The translations under genes and the position numbers were made by a program. This document shows positions 1 to 13,299 of a stretch of DNA of 64,000 nt, piece after piece. This stretch comes from Rallus limicola (lineage: Eukaryota; Chordata; Aves; Gruiformes; Rallidae): NCBI GenBank assembly GCA_022605955.1, contig JAKCOZ010000001.1, positions 35,575,646 through 35,639,645 on the forward strand. Reading direction: 5' to 3'. The notes below the pieces were generated by a model that was given only the letters and a program-made list of their open reading frames with translations, ran no database searches and had not been told where the DNA came from. The first letter of the stretch is position 1. Each line of letters begins with the position of its first letter.

Positions 1-3000
1 TAGATTGAAATTATGCCATTGAAGAAACTATACCAGAGAACTAAAGCTATCTGAAGGCATTTTGCAATAAGCTCCTCCAGCTGTCTCTATGATCTGACCA
101 CAAAATACTGCAAATATTGAACTGTGCTAATTTGAATAGCAACATGACCTGCATCACACTTACTTCTCAACAGCTGAATAACTGACAATTATTCATTTCT
201 AGCAGATACATTTAATTGAAAGAGACACCAGTATGAAATATAAGCCTTTAAGAGGAACTAACTCGGTGGCTTAAGTTATGGCAAGATGTGACTGGCAGCT
301 GATTGACTCTGAATTCCCCAGAGGAAGTTTCACTTGTGAAGCAGTCTTAACGACTGCATCACTCAAGTGTAGCAATAATCAAGGATGATGCTTTCATAGA
401 TTATCTCCTGTTGTTTGATAACCAGGCAAAGTGTCAAACGATTTCATGCCTTAATAAGGAGCTACTGAAGAAGTACAGGACTATTGAGAAATATTCAGAA
501 ATGTTACATAAGTGCTCTGTGGTCTCTGATTATCCCTTAGTCAGTTTTATTCACTGTAAAAAATGCTTAAGAGGATAGTCTTGAGTCACTTTCAGAAATG
601 GTAAAAGAGAATACTATGGGAGCGCAGGCTACTGACCAGAGTTAACGTGTCAGACATTTGGGATAGGGCCAGAATGTCATAGACTGTGATGCCACCAGCT
701 ATTCTGCACAAAGAAACAATGTTTTCAAAGTTAGAGAAAGAAACAGTGTTGACATTTCTTTTTCTTATCAAATGATGATTCAGTAATTCAAAATTATTGC
801 TTGGATTAGGGAAAGTGTCCCTTGCTTAGTTAAAATAAAAGCCCTGTTGATAAACAGGGCCCTTCAGCATCATGATTTAGTTTATCAAGACACAACATGG
901 CAAAACTATGAAAGAGAATAGGAACACTGTTCTAGGAATGCAGATGACTTGCCTGATAGAACTTGGACAAATTCATCAGTGCAACTCTAAAAATGAACTG
1001 ATAAATTCCACCTTTGCATCAGTTCCAGCTAGTAAGCTAGAAATCCTCAATGTTTTTGGATGTAACATCTATCTCAACAGTGACTTGTGTAAGTCCTCCT
1101 CAAAAGAGTACGTATCAAAGTTAAAGGTGCTCCAAATGACTAGAAGGTACTTGTACTTGTCTTTCACAAAACAGAGAGCCCAGCAGTTATGCCAGTCAAA
1201 TTATACCAAACAAATCAGACTAGTGAAGGCTGAGAACTTCATTACATTAAAAACTGTGCTCCTGTACAGTAGGTATTATTGTAAAGGAGCCTGATCGGAC
1301 TAAAGCCATGAATCACTTGTACTTGAAGGTGAAGAGCATGAGCAGCCTCTTAGAATGAGTAAGAGTCTCGGAGTTGGCCTGAAAGCTAAAAATATTACCT
1401 GTATCTCAGCCTTTAGATAGAGTGCCAAAAGAGCTCAGGGTACTGACTGACTTCCAAGGAAAGGGGATTTTCTTTAAAATTGTCAAGGGAATGTTGTAGG
1501 CTTTTATGTATGAAAGTCTTTGCATATATAAATAAAAAAACCAAAATGGGACTGGGAGAATTATCTGCTGTTAGTTGGCAGAGGTGGAGTCTGTGGCAGA
1601 GAAGTGATACAAAGCAACGGCACAGAACACATGCCACACAGAGTGTACGGTATGTAATGTTGGCGTGGGACCCCGCTTAGGAGATAAGGTCATTTTGAAC
1701 TGATCTGATACCTTTGGGGCAATAAGTATTTCGTACACCTTCCTAGCATACCCACAACAGCACAGACAATCCTGTAATTCCAACGGCGCAGAAGCTTGAC
1801 TGACGTGAAGCAAGGACCTGCATCAGAAATTATGATTCCATTTTAGGAGCAAAATCCTTTGCATGGAGTCAGCAGAAACAAAGACAAAAGTTTGAGTTTG
1901 CAAGAGAATTGTGATAAGAGCAAGCTGAGTCATTACCTCTTGAAAATATTAATGTCAAGCTCTAGCTCTGTCTTCAGTGTGCTTTAATTTCTGGTCTCCT
2001 TCAAGAACTATTTTAGCTAATGCAGTTCTCCATTGTGCACTTGAGCTAAAACAAAGTTCCAAGGAATGATGATGAAACCCAGAGAGGTAAGCAAGCAGCC
2101 AAATGGTCCAAATGGTGGGGTTTAAAACTGTGGCTCCTGGGGGCACTTGGACCGTCTCCCCATTATCGCCGCTGCTGGTGTGCTCACAGTCCAGCACTGG
2201 GAATACTCTCTAATCACAGCGTTTGCCTTTGTGGGCAGGTAAGGGAAGAATATTTTGGTTTGACAGGAATTCTTGTCCTTGAGCTTCTGCTCCAGGTCAT
2301 GTTTGTTGCTCCTTGAAAATTTTTTAACTGCAGTTCAAATGCAGGCAGCCATGTAAGGCCGTACCAACTACAGAGCTGCTGAGAGGAACACCAAATCTGC
2401 TCACCACAACCTCTGGGAGCTGGATTGTTTTATATGAGGCTGAATCGGACACTTACACACTCTGTCCTTGGGCAGGGTCGAGCAGCAGTATAAATCCCAT
2501 ATCATAAAGTGGTAGTAGTGCTGCCTTACAATACAGGAGAGGAGAAGCATCGATGGAACCTGGGAGCTCTTTTGGTTTTAACCACAGAAGCAAGAGGGGA
2601 CTGGATATAGCACAAAAAGAAGGATCTGAAAGGAAGGTATGATAAGGTCTAATGTCATTTAGCATGACAGTGGCATAAAAGACATAGGACAGAAGACACC
2701 TGTGATATCTTTTTTTGTGTATATTACTAAGGACACTGCTCAAAAGCATGCCAGTAAACAGATATTCACGTTTGCCAGAGTTGATGCCTGTAAAAAAATT
2801 ACCTGTTCCATCTTATCTGTGGAAATGGTTCCTTTTTAATGGTAATATTTTAAATAATGAATCATTTTCAGAGCTGTGAATAAGCAGAGGTATTTTCCAT
2901 TTGGTTATTCATTCTCTTTATTTGCAGAGGCCATGTAAGAATTCAAATTAAATTAAATTAATCTAAAGTGTCTGTCTTAAAATAGAAAACATGTAAAGAA

Positions 3001-6000
3001 TAGATATAAAATCATTCTTGTCATGGTTTAATAAGACATATTCCATATCAGAATAATACTAATTCCATATTTCTGCAGCTGTTTTCTATTTTTCCCTTTG
3101 GAGTGTAGCCTGAGAAAAAAAATCAGCTTTGTTTTCCTAGCATGGTTTGAAATGAAATATTAAGTAGTTGATTTATCAGGAATTTCAAGGTGTTGTTTCC
3201 AAACAGTCTCTTTTTGCTTGTAACAAATTTATTGCAGGGATGGAAAAATGCATATTAGTCATCAAAAGCTGTTTATAGATGAATTTAAAGTGCTATCAAC
3301 TAAATGATTCTCATCATATAGACCAAATTCCAGACCAATAATGCAGAGGAGAATTAGTGGAGGATGTATTAAATAGCCAGAAGTAATTGAAAATGAGAAG
3401 TAATAATTTGCATTTGGCTTACAATATAAATCTAAAATAAAGGTTTATGTTTTCTAACTTAGTGTGATCCAAAGCTTACTTTTGACACTGAGGCCAAAAT
3501 TTAAAAGAAAACTGCTTATTTTAGACATGTATTTCATGGGAGCCAAGTCAAATCCTAAATACATCAGGTTTTTATACTTGGAAATAATCCTGACTTCAGT
3601 TGTTATGTATCAGTGCAGCCTCTTAGTTTGAAGAGGTTGATTTTGTTGTGTTAATGGGTGAGACATGAAAGCAATGTCTGGGCTGAGAGGGGATGTCCTC
3701 TGCACTGTCCCACCTTGAGGGATCTGCTAGGTTGATGAGCAGTTTACTTCAGGTCTCCACTTCTAGATTTCCACCCCTTCGGCATAGATAGGCGAGAGTC
3801 CTTCTCTGAAGCTTAATACCCACGAATGTTGTTCTAACGGTGGGGCAATCGCACACTTTCCTTTTAGACCATCTGCTGTATTCTGTAAAACCAGCATCTA
3901 ACAGTTTCCATGTCTGCTCAGGAAGAAGGAGGTTCAAGTTTTAGGCTCCTTTCAGCCTCAATGAGACTAGACCCTACACTGAACAAAAGCAAAGCTAGAG
4001 GAAATTCCTCATTCTTCTTGCTCTTTATCTATTTCACACTCAGGCAGGACTGGATGGGAAGCAACAACCTCTCTCCCCTCACCCATCTCTGTCACCCACT
4101 GCCAAGACAGTGCCAAGACAAACAAAATCAGAACTACATCACTTGTACAGTACTGCTGGAAATTGACAGCTTGCAGACCTGGTTGAAATCTTTTGGGATA
4201 GAAGGTCCTCTGTAAATGCAGGTGTTTTATTAGTACACAAGGGAAAATATATTGAAGTACTAAGTAAATATCTGCAGGGTGCTGAGCAAAAGTTAACTGT
4301 CACTGCCAGTGAAACTAGAACAGTGACAAATGGCCTGAAAGAGATAATTTAAGGGCAACAGCAGACGCTTTTAAGCTGGATGAAGCACTGAAAACAGACA
4401 CTCAGACCTTTTGTTTTTTAGAGTCTTCCTCATGTATGAGAGCGAAGCCACCAAGAGGGTGATACACTTGTTTCTCCCTCAGAGTCCTCATGGCAAAGGA
4501 GCACCAAACGTTTACCACAAAATAGTTTGCACCAATGGCTGGGGAAGCAGAGCCAAAGGCCTATATGCAAAAGACAACCCATTAAAGATGTTTGGGATTG
4601 TGGGGATGTTTGTCAGCAAAGGTAAAACCGGTGGCTGAGAACTGGGATGGTTTTGTAGAGTGTAAATTATAAATTGTCCTTTGTGGTTTTGCCATCTAAT
4701 GTCTCAATTCAAAAATGTATTTGCTATAAGTAAATTAGGTAAGGCTACAGCATCTAGAATAGTGACAACGTTTTCTTGTGGAAGCCAAACCTCTCTCATC
4801 AACTAAAGGCTTTGCCAGAATTGCTATTATATTTAATGAACCAGAAAATAATATACAGCCAGGTTAATATTCTTCCAAAAACTTCTATTACAGACCACAG
4901 CTCGGGGAAAGGACACTGTATTAGTGACATGTGGCAGGAGGTCAATTACTGTGCAAAGTCATCTCACCAGGTAATATTTAGTGTTCAGAACTTCATCTGG
5001 CTTGCACTGATTGGAAGGCAGCCTGCATGTGAAATGCCCTGGAAAATGCAGAGCTGTTTGCAGTGGGTTACTGCATCCCAAATGTTACCTTTTGCATTTT
5101 TGTTCTTTTCCAAGCTAACAAATGGGGATGGCTTTGCCCTTTTAGATACAGTACTGTGTTATCCAAACCTCAACAACGCCCTCCCCAGGGACTAAGTTAT
5201 TTAATGGAGAAATTTAATTATGACTTTCCCCCATCCTCATTTTTGCAAGGTGATACACTTCCAGGCTTAGTGCTGAAATATTATGGAAAAAAACAGCTTC
5301 CCCAGGAATGGTGGCTTGACTAGACATGTGAAATATTAAATGGTTTGGGACATTTTGTTCTAATGAGATTAGAAAATAATTCTGCTGATACAAATATTAA
5401 AGTCGGGTATGATAAACATATGGTTCAGATAAGCACCAAGACTCTATGATGATTATCTAATGTGACCTTCTCTGTTTCTTTTGTTCACCTGGCACTGCAC
5501 AGCAGTGATAGCCATGCGGAGGCCGAGCCATGGGATCCTTTCTTTAATTTAGACTGTCCTTACAAGCTTTTGCTACTGCAGAACCACTCATGCCAACTGG
5601 ACCCCAGCATGGCGACACTACATTCCAATCCCTCCCAGTAAAAACATCAATCCACCAAGGGATTTTGGTAGGGTTCCCATTTCATTGACCCTTTTGCTGA
5701 CCTATACCAGTGGCTGATCTTTCAGCTAAATAAATTCTTTTTTTCCCTGGATTGGATTAAGCAATAGCCTCAAATAAGACAGTTCCTCTAGCCTTTCAGG
5801 CTTAATAGTCTTTTCATTAAAGTATTTTAAGTGCTGCTATGGGCTTCTCTGAATCTTAATCAATTTTTCAAAACTTACCCAGACAGAAATTGGTCTTAGT
5901 ATACTGGTGGCAGTCACATCCATATAAAATGTGCAAGTGAGATGGCCTCCTTACTCCTCTTTTACATGGCTTTGTTTAAACATTGAAGGATTTCATTTGG

Positions 6001-9000
6001 CCCCTTTAGCCACACTTGTGCCTTGGGAACTGATATCTGACTGATTACCAGGACAGTAGGTGATCATTGGAGTGATTGCTCATTAGTGTGGAGCACCTGA
6101 TCTTGAGGTATGATCAAAGAAACTGAATAGAAATGCGTGTTGTTTGCTTGTCCCTACTCAAAAACACAATCCAAATTTTAACAGTGACCTGTCAGCCTCA
6201 TTGTTTACTGCTCCCTCAATCCCTGTAAACCTTCTCAATCACGACTGATTTCTTTCTTCCAGGTCACTGATAAAAAAATGGAACCTTCTGAGGCCAAGAA
6301 CAAATCCTTGAAGGCCACAGTAAAATATTTTCTATTTGATTAATATTCAGAGTCTATGGTTTCATACTGCCAATTACTTAGATTTTAATAGCTTTAATCG
6401 GGTTTTTTTGTATCCTGTTTCTGAAGCAGAAAGTTACACAAGCCTAGGTCAAATGATATACCAAAGTAAGTATTTTTTTGCTTTTAACAATTACATTTGT
6501 AATCTAGTCAGAAGTGTAGGTCAATTAAAACTTTTCTTCATTACTACTAATAATTCATGCATCCTATCATGAATCCCATCATTGGGAGTAATTATTGGCT
6601 ACGTTTGTCTTGCTGCTCCTTTATCTATCTTGATATTGTACCAGGCTGATCAGTTTGTAAATTGAGTAAAGCCTCAGAAGTATTCACCCAGCATAGACTC
6701 TTTTTGCAGACAGTGGTCCAAGACAATCAGCAATGATCTTGGAGTTTATCAGGCAGGCTATAAACTAGGGCACACACCTCTTAGCAATGAGCTATAATCA
6801 TGAAGCTCTAATGCCAAATTCTTCCATGCTGCCTTTCCTTTTGGTTTCCTCGGTCTCACAGCACTGTTTAAACAAGGACTTAAACAGCTTATTCCATAGT
6901 CTCATCTTGGGGCACAGGATGAAGGAACTGAAGGTTCAAATTTGCTCAAACTGAGGAGGGATTGAATTATCAGATATCTAAGCATTCTCTGAGCCCTGTT
7001 TGAAAAGAATCGACTTTCCTCAGGAGAGGATTTTGTGCTCTGGAACTTGACAGGACCGGGACAGGAGGTTGGAAGTGTTTTGGTGCCATTTGTCACTTAC
7101 CAGAGAGCTCTTACTTTGCTCAGTTTGTAAGCTTTCTCAGTTTCCCTCTGGTAAGGCACCTTCTTCCCATTAATTTGATATACTCTCCAAGGATATATTG
7201 CCACTCCTCTGAATCAACAAGTACGAAATAGTTGCCTTGTGTTTAGGCATTACAGTGCCTAAATTACGGTCATCTCGATAGCCATTGTGGTTCTCTACTT
7301 GAGATTATTGAAGTCAAGGGTAAAGAGTCATTTACTTTGCTGGCAGTGTGCCTAGATGATAGTCCACATCCTCAGCTGTATATCGATTCCACTAACATCA
7401 GAGGACCGATATAAAACAAGGACTTGCTCTTAGCCTGTCTTGGGTAAATATTGAAATAATTGTGGGTTTTTTTTTTTCTAAATAATGCCATTTTATTTCT
7501 AAAGAAAAGTTGTAAACTGTTCTAAATTGAGTTGAGATATTATTAATCTTTCATCTCATGTGTCGTTAAAGTGTTGCATGCCCATATTTCCTAGTAAAAT
7601 GAAAGTATAATTTAATAACTATACTTGAAATTGTACTTAATTTTGGTGTGTTGGGGATCTCAAGATTAAATTCAGTGGGGCCAATTCAATTAGATATACT
7701 GTAGACCTCGGTGAAGATGCCAGCTTCTGGAGAACATAGTTATTAATCACTATGAGCCACATCATGTCCTCTGAGTTAGCTAAATACATACACAGAGCTG
7801 GCCGAGGACAAGACCTTCCGCTCCTTTAATGATTAGGCAAGGATAACAGTGCTTTCAGTGAGACTTAAGGCAAATTTGACAATCCAAACATAGAAAGGAA
7901 CACTTTAAATGATTTTGTATCTGAAGGTATTTAAACTAGAAACAATTCTAAAGAACTCAAATAAAAGATCTGGCATCCACCAAAATGTGGCTGGATGATA
8001 CAGATAATTGTACAAACAATGGGAAGAAACAAAGTAAGTCCTGCAGTAATTTCTGATCACAGGTCTCTATTTTGATAATTTTATCTGGAAGGACACTCAG
8101 GAATAAGTTTAAACTTTTTTCAGTGTATCTGTACACTGAATATAAAATGCTGTGCACAGTGTGCATGAGAGGTGAAGGGCTCTTCACCTTGGAAAGAGAA
8201 GAGCTCCTATCTAGAGGTTTAAGATTCATTATTAATGAAAGAGTGAAATAAGTAAACTTTTGAATGCTGTATAGGAAATTTAGATTTTTCTAATAAAACA
8301 TTGACGCAAAAACAAACACCTCAGATGTCTCTGATCTATTTCTGGTTTAGGACAGGAATAAAGGGACCGATCTGCTTCATAAGTTACCTTCCAAAAGCAG
8401 CCCTAAAGCATGGTCCTAAATTCAAATCCTATCTACCTATCTACCTACATGTGCTCTACAAACTTTGTCTTCCAACTTCATTCCAACTGGAATTGCAACT
8501 CTTCTGTGAAGAAGACGAGTTATTTGCATTCCTGCTTCTGTGCCATTTTACCAAATGAAGTATTGGGGAAATCCAGTTTGTTAAGGGAAAAGCAGCATTT
8601 AAGAGTCTTTGATGCGCACATACACAGATCAGCCAAGCTGACCCATGCTATCCATTTAGATCTGATGTGAAATTAAAACATGTTATTAAACTTGTTCATC
8701 TGCACTAAGGATGGAACCTGCTAATTATTATCAGCTCTATTATATATTGCAACGTTGGCATCAGTATTTCATAACTAGCCTCATAGGGTAAAATGTATAA
8801 TCATTTCTCTTTCTTCACTACTCACACAGCAGTCAACCGCCTCAGACATTTACATGAATTTAAATCTTGTAGTGCCAAGCTAGTTTTTATTCCCTGAGCA
8901 ATGGAGAGAGGACAGTAGAATTTCTGTGCTATTACTTGCTTTGGATATGGTTTCCCATATATATGTATTGGTCCTGCAAGCATTTATGTACATAATTAAA

Positions 9001-9540
9001 TGTCTGCAGCTAAACAATTGCCTGTCTCACTGAGCCTAAGACTACTAATGCCCTTACTTGACATCTTTATATATTTTTTTGTACTCTAAATTGAGTTTAT
9101 GAAAACTCTTCAGAATTTCCCATTAGTTCTAGAAGGTTACTTTGCTGCATGCTTATTATTAGCAGGACAGGAAAAAAAATGTTATGCAGCTATTCTTCCT
9201 TTCTTCATGGTACATTTTGGCTTCATTCAGTCCATGATTGGGGGGGAATGATGGAAAAGCTCTCACTGGCTTAAATAGGTACTAGATCAAGCCCTGAGTG
9301 AATCATTCAGGAGTTCTGTTTTGATGATCAGGCACCCACTTGCCAGGGAACTGTTGCTTCCCTTTTCTTGCCATTTCTGTTTGTTGCAATCCATTCCCCT
9401 TAGTCTACTGGTATTCAAATAACCTTTCTTTCAACTACAGTACCACAAGTCATTTATTCCCAAGTCATTATTTCAGTTCTTTTCAAGCACTGGCAGCTAC
9501 TATCCTGATAATACTGAATTGCATGTCCTCTCAGGAGGAA
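1..9540. other. Gene-free AT-rich intergenic DNA
   Basis: No supported gene. Reading frames are short (longest about 139 codons), start at arbitrary ATGs and show no recognisable domain, so I treat them as chance. Visible minor structure: a perfect 8-bp stem with a GATA loop at 841-860, a short AAATT-type simple repeat at about 2,944-2,962, homopolymer T runs near 7,467, and a short TATC/CTAC stretch at about 8,432-8,450. In human, the flank of GPR85 on this side leads towards BMT2, but no BMT2 coding sequence is recognisable here. Confidence 0.6.
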
Positions 9541-10215
9541 GAGCCCTAGGCACCAGTACAAGCTGGGCACTGACTGGCTGGAAAGCTGCTTTGCAGAAAA
9601 GGCCTTTGAGAATCCTGCTGGACCCCAAATTGGACACAGGCCAGCAGCAATAAGCCCCTGTGGCAAAGAAGACCGACAGCATCCAGGGCTGCTCTAGGAG
9701 AAGCATTGCCAGCAGGTTGATGGAAATGATCCTTCCCTTCTCAGCACTGTACTGGTGAGACACATCTTGAGTGCTGTGTCTGGCACTGTGCTCTCCAGTA
9801 ACAGAGGGACATGGGTGTAAGGGAGAGAGTCCACTGAAGGGCTGCAAGATAATTAAAGGCTTGGATCACCAGGCATATGGGGACTGCTCAAGGAGGATCT
9901 TACCAGTGTGTATAAATGCCTGACTGGGGGACTAAAGAAGACAGAATCAGACTCTTCTCAGTGACATGAGAGGCAATGGGCACAAACTGAAAGACAGGAA
10001 ATACCACTTAATAAAAAACACAAGAAAACTTCTTTATTGTGAAGGCAGAACAGGTTGCCTAAGCAAGCTGATGACTCTCCTTCTTTGGAAGCACTGAAAA
10101 CCTGACCAGATGTGGCTCTGAAGAACTTCCTCTATCTGACCCTCCTTTGAGCAGGTGTTCAGACTAGGTGGTCTCCAGAGGGTCCCTTCCAACCTCCACT
10201 TTTCCATCATTCACT
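9541..10215 (+). mobile_element. CR1 LINE fragment, 5'-truncated, old
   Basis: A decayed copy of the 3' part of a CR1 non-LTR retrotransposon, sense orientation. The order of recognisable CR1 blocks is intact: the segment coding for the region after the reverse transcriptase motifs (around 9,560-9,720), the AGAGAGTCCA...AAGGGCTGCAAGAT block (about 9,825-9,860), the 'GGCAATGGGCACAAACTGAA' block (about 9,973-9,992), and the terminal GGTCTCCAGAGGGTCCCTTCC block (about 10,168-10,190). Frames are broken by many substitutions and indels, and no octamer tail remains. Both suggest greater age than the 39-kb copy. The 5' boundary is approximate. Confidence 0.85.
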
Positions 10216-12309
10216 TTAACAGAAAAATACTGTGTGGAGGAGGTATTGGAATGTGGTTCTTACATCTTTCAATCCATATCTGTGCACGTGCACTACCGAG
10301 AATAGTATCTGCTATCAGAAATACCAGCAGTGATGAGTTGTTACAGGTTATAGGCTGTATTTGCAAGATTAGGTCTTTCGTAAATTCAAGAAATTAACTT
10401 CTAACAAACCCATGCTTTCAATTAAGGGTTGCACCTTGTTCTTTAACAGAGCTTAGTAGAGGACCGCATTCTACATACACTTCACTGGTTAGACAGGTTT
10501 GACGGAAGGAGGGAATCAATAATTTAAGTTCTTTTAAAAATATGCATAAGTACATCACAGAGAATATCAAAACTTCAGGGGAAAGGTGATATTATTATTT
10601 AATGCCTTGTTGATGAGGTTTATTTTGGTAAGCTCTTGACAGCACAAGGTAACATATCATCTTTGCGTTGACACAAACACTATCAAAATGTGAAAGGATG
10701 CACAGCAGAAAAAGATCTGCATCTAAAATAGATTTTTGTGAGAGCAAATTATTTCTCTCCTTCCCAATAGCTCGTTGATTTCCCTTTGTTACAACACTGC
10801 CAACACCTTCAAGCAAAACTGGAAAGCATTTTTGTTATTGTATGTCATTCTTTCCGGGTCCGTTTAAAAATGCTCAATTTATTTCCCACCTTCCCTTAGA
10901 GTGCTGAGGAATATATGTAGGTATTTGTGAGGGGGATGAATGTCTTTATATTTCCATTGCTTCTGCAGCGTGGCTGCTTTCATTACTTGCTGCACCGTGC
11001 GCTCTGTGGAATTCATTTTTACATCGGAGACCAAGGCCCTTTCCTATTTTTCTCCTTTATGTCCTTTGTCTGGCTTTCGCGATGAGAGCGGTTCGGAAAG
11101 CTCCAGAGGGCAGTGTTGTGCTGGAAGCTTCGCTTCTCGGGGCTCTGCCCGGATCCTTTTTGGGCTGAAATGTTATTTACTCACATGCAGGCTTGCTTAA
11201 AACGGCTTAGGTCTTAATTCCTCAATGGCCTTGGATATATACACATTTTATGACTGAGGCCCTTGCAACAAACAAATTAACTGCTCTTGTGCACATAATG
11301 TGATCTTCAAGGTTTTTCAGATGATGAGTTGGATGGAATCAATTAAAAAAAAAATTACAAAAAAATATTAAATCTCAGTCACCTTAAATAATGCTGTGCC
11401 AGATTCACCAAGCAGGCTCAATGGGTTGTAATATTAATTTCCCTGCTTGTGTCGCATGGGGGAAAAGGAGGAAAGAAATAATCCCAATGAGGGCACATGG
11501 CAATGCTGTTCCCCTTCTCCCTCAGGAGTTCTGTGAAGAAGCAGCAGTTTTCAGTTCCAATTAAGGCCTCACAGGAGCACACCAAGAGAGGCTGCAGGGG
11601 AAGCATCAAATCACACACCTCTTTCAAGTATGGGGTGTGCATCAGAATTGGTAACTGGCCTGGAAAAAACAGGATCACCAGGTCTGATTGCCACTGACCC
11701 CCATAGTCCTTGAGAACTTTCTGTCTGCATTTGTCTCACTTTTAAAGCACATTTCACAGTTTCTCCTAAACCAAAGACATATCAGCTGTATCTAAACTGA
11801 CTCCTCAATGCACAGAATGGCTGCTAATGAATGGTTACATTCCAGCAGCCATCAAACCACCATACTCTCCCACCCAGACCCATACTTCTACCTAACCATG
11901 CATTTCTTCTTCTTACCCCAAGACTCCTATATCTCTTGTAGTCTGTCCGTATCACCTTTGTTCCCTGCAGATCCACACTGCTCCCAGGTAGCCTGCCTCC
12001 TGGCACTATGATTTCTGTCATCTGTTTGTCCTCCCCTTTTACACTGAAAGCCAATGTCCATCTCCCTCCCATTGCAGTTCCTCCCTTTACTCACACTGCA
12101 GCACCTGTGGTTTATTGTTTTTTTGGTCCTCAGAGACAACTCTTGATGCTCAGTGTGCTGCTTGGGTTAGAGCCATGAGCAATAACAATGAAGGTATAGG
12201 TATCCTGACTAGTCATCAAGTTGGCTACACATGCCCATGAGTACAGGAGCAGTTGCTCATCCCCTCAGACTGTAGAAATCACCTTGTGAGCTGTGTGTGG
12301 CTTAAAACC
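10216..12309. other. Intergenic DNA with a small CpG-containing patch
   Basis: No gene is supported. Most of it is ordinary AT-rich DNA. A patch at about 10,990-11,165 is richer in G+C and in CpG than its surroundings and contains an AGAGGGCAG core (11,105-11,113) resembling half of a CTCF site. The short open frames here are low complexity or chance. Confidence 0.5.
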
Positions 12310-13299
12310 TGTTGTAGCTTTGTGTGGCTGGGTTCTGGTGGAGGAGGGAGTGTTGCAGGGGTGGCTTCTGCAAGAAGCAGGCAGGAAGAGACTGCTTTTT
12401 GCAGGCCCGACAGAGCAAACACCAGCCGGCTCAAGGCTGGAGTTGTTGCTGACCAAGGCCAAGACCATCAGCAATGGTCATAGTGCCTCTGGGAATCATA
12501 TTTGGGAGAAAAAAAACACAAGCAGCCACTTTTTGCCGACAGTTAAGAGAGTGAAAAGATGTAAGGAACTGTGCAGACACGAAGGTCAGTGAAGAAGGAG
12601 AGGGTGGGATGGATGAGGTGCTTCAGCTGCTCAAGAGAAAGATTCCCTTGCAGCCCATGGAGAGACCAACCCATGCCAGAGCAGGTTTCCTGGGGGGCTT
12701 GTGACTCTGCTGGAGCAATCTGGACCTGAAGGTTAGCACCCCTTGGAAGGGAGCCACACTGAGGCAGTTGGTGAGGAGTTGAAGCCCTGACAGAAAGGAC
12801 TCATGGAGAAATTCATGGAGGACTGTCTCCTGTGGGTGGGACACGATGTTGGAGCAGGGGAAGGGTGTGAGGAATGGCCCCCACAGCTAAGAAGGAAAAC
12901 AATTCATGAGGAACTGTCTGAAACCCCCATTTTCCCAGTCCCTGCCACTCCCTGTGCCACAAAGGGGGAGGAAGAAGGGAGCAAAATCATGACTAAAGTG
13001 AAGTCTGCTAAGAAGGGAGGGGTGGGAAGAGGTGCTGTAAGATCTGGTCGCACTTCTCATTACCTGACTCTGGTGTCACTGGATGTGCAGTGCAGTGTAA
13101 TGAATTAGAGAGTTTTCTTTCCTTTATTCTGTGCTGAGTCTGTCTTGCCTGTGACGCTAGTTGTGGGATGATCTCTCCCTGTCCTTATCTTGACCCATGA
13201 GCCTTTCATTGTATTTTCTCTCCATTGTCCAGCTGAAAAGGGGAGTGATAGAGTGATTCTGGTGGGTGTCAGGCCTCCAGCCAGCGTCAAGCCACCACG
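12310..13299 (+). mobile_element. LTR-like interspersed repeat, copy 1 (solo, degraded)
   Basis: About 990 bp, alignable by eye along its whole length with 36,965-38,132. Shared blocks include GTGTGGCTGGGTTCTGGTGG near the start, 'GGCCAAGACCATCAGCAATG' versus the matching stretch in copy 2, ACACGAAGGTCAGTGAAGAAGGAG, a region of imperfect short tandem units containing CCCATGG and GGAGCAGG, and an end in CTCCAGCCAGCGTCAAGCCACCAC. TG-type start and CA-type end, a decayed polyadenylation-like hexamer (AATGAA at 13,099-13,104) and absence of coding potential suggest a solo LTR or LTR-like element. I recognise the family as a common avian repeat but cannot name it. Open frames inside it are chance. 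Orientation is given by the presumed promoter-to-poly(A) order. Confidence 0.7.

Noticed and set aside
841..860. 8-bp perfect stem with GATA loop following an AT-rich run
   Set aside because: It resembles a bacterial terminator, but this is vertebrate DNA. Probably chance.
908..1294. 128-codon + strand frame
   Set aside because: No recognisable domain, no splice or promoter context. Chance frames of this length are expected in 64 kb.
12253..13108. Several frames of 70-101 codons on both strands
   Set aside because: All are inside the LTR-like repeat copy 1, a non-coding element.
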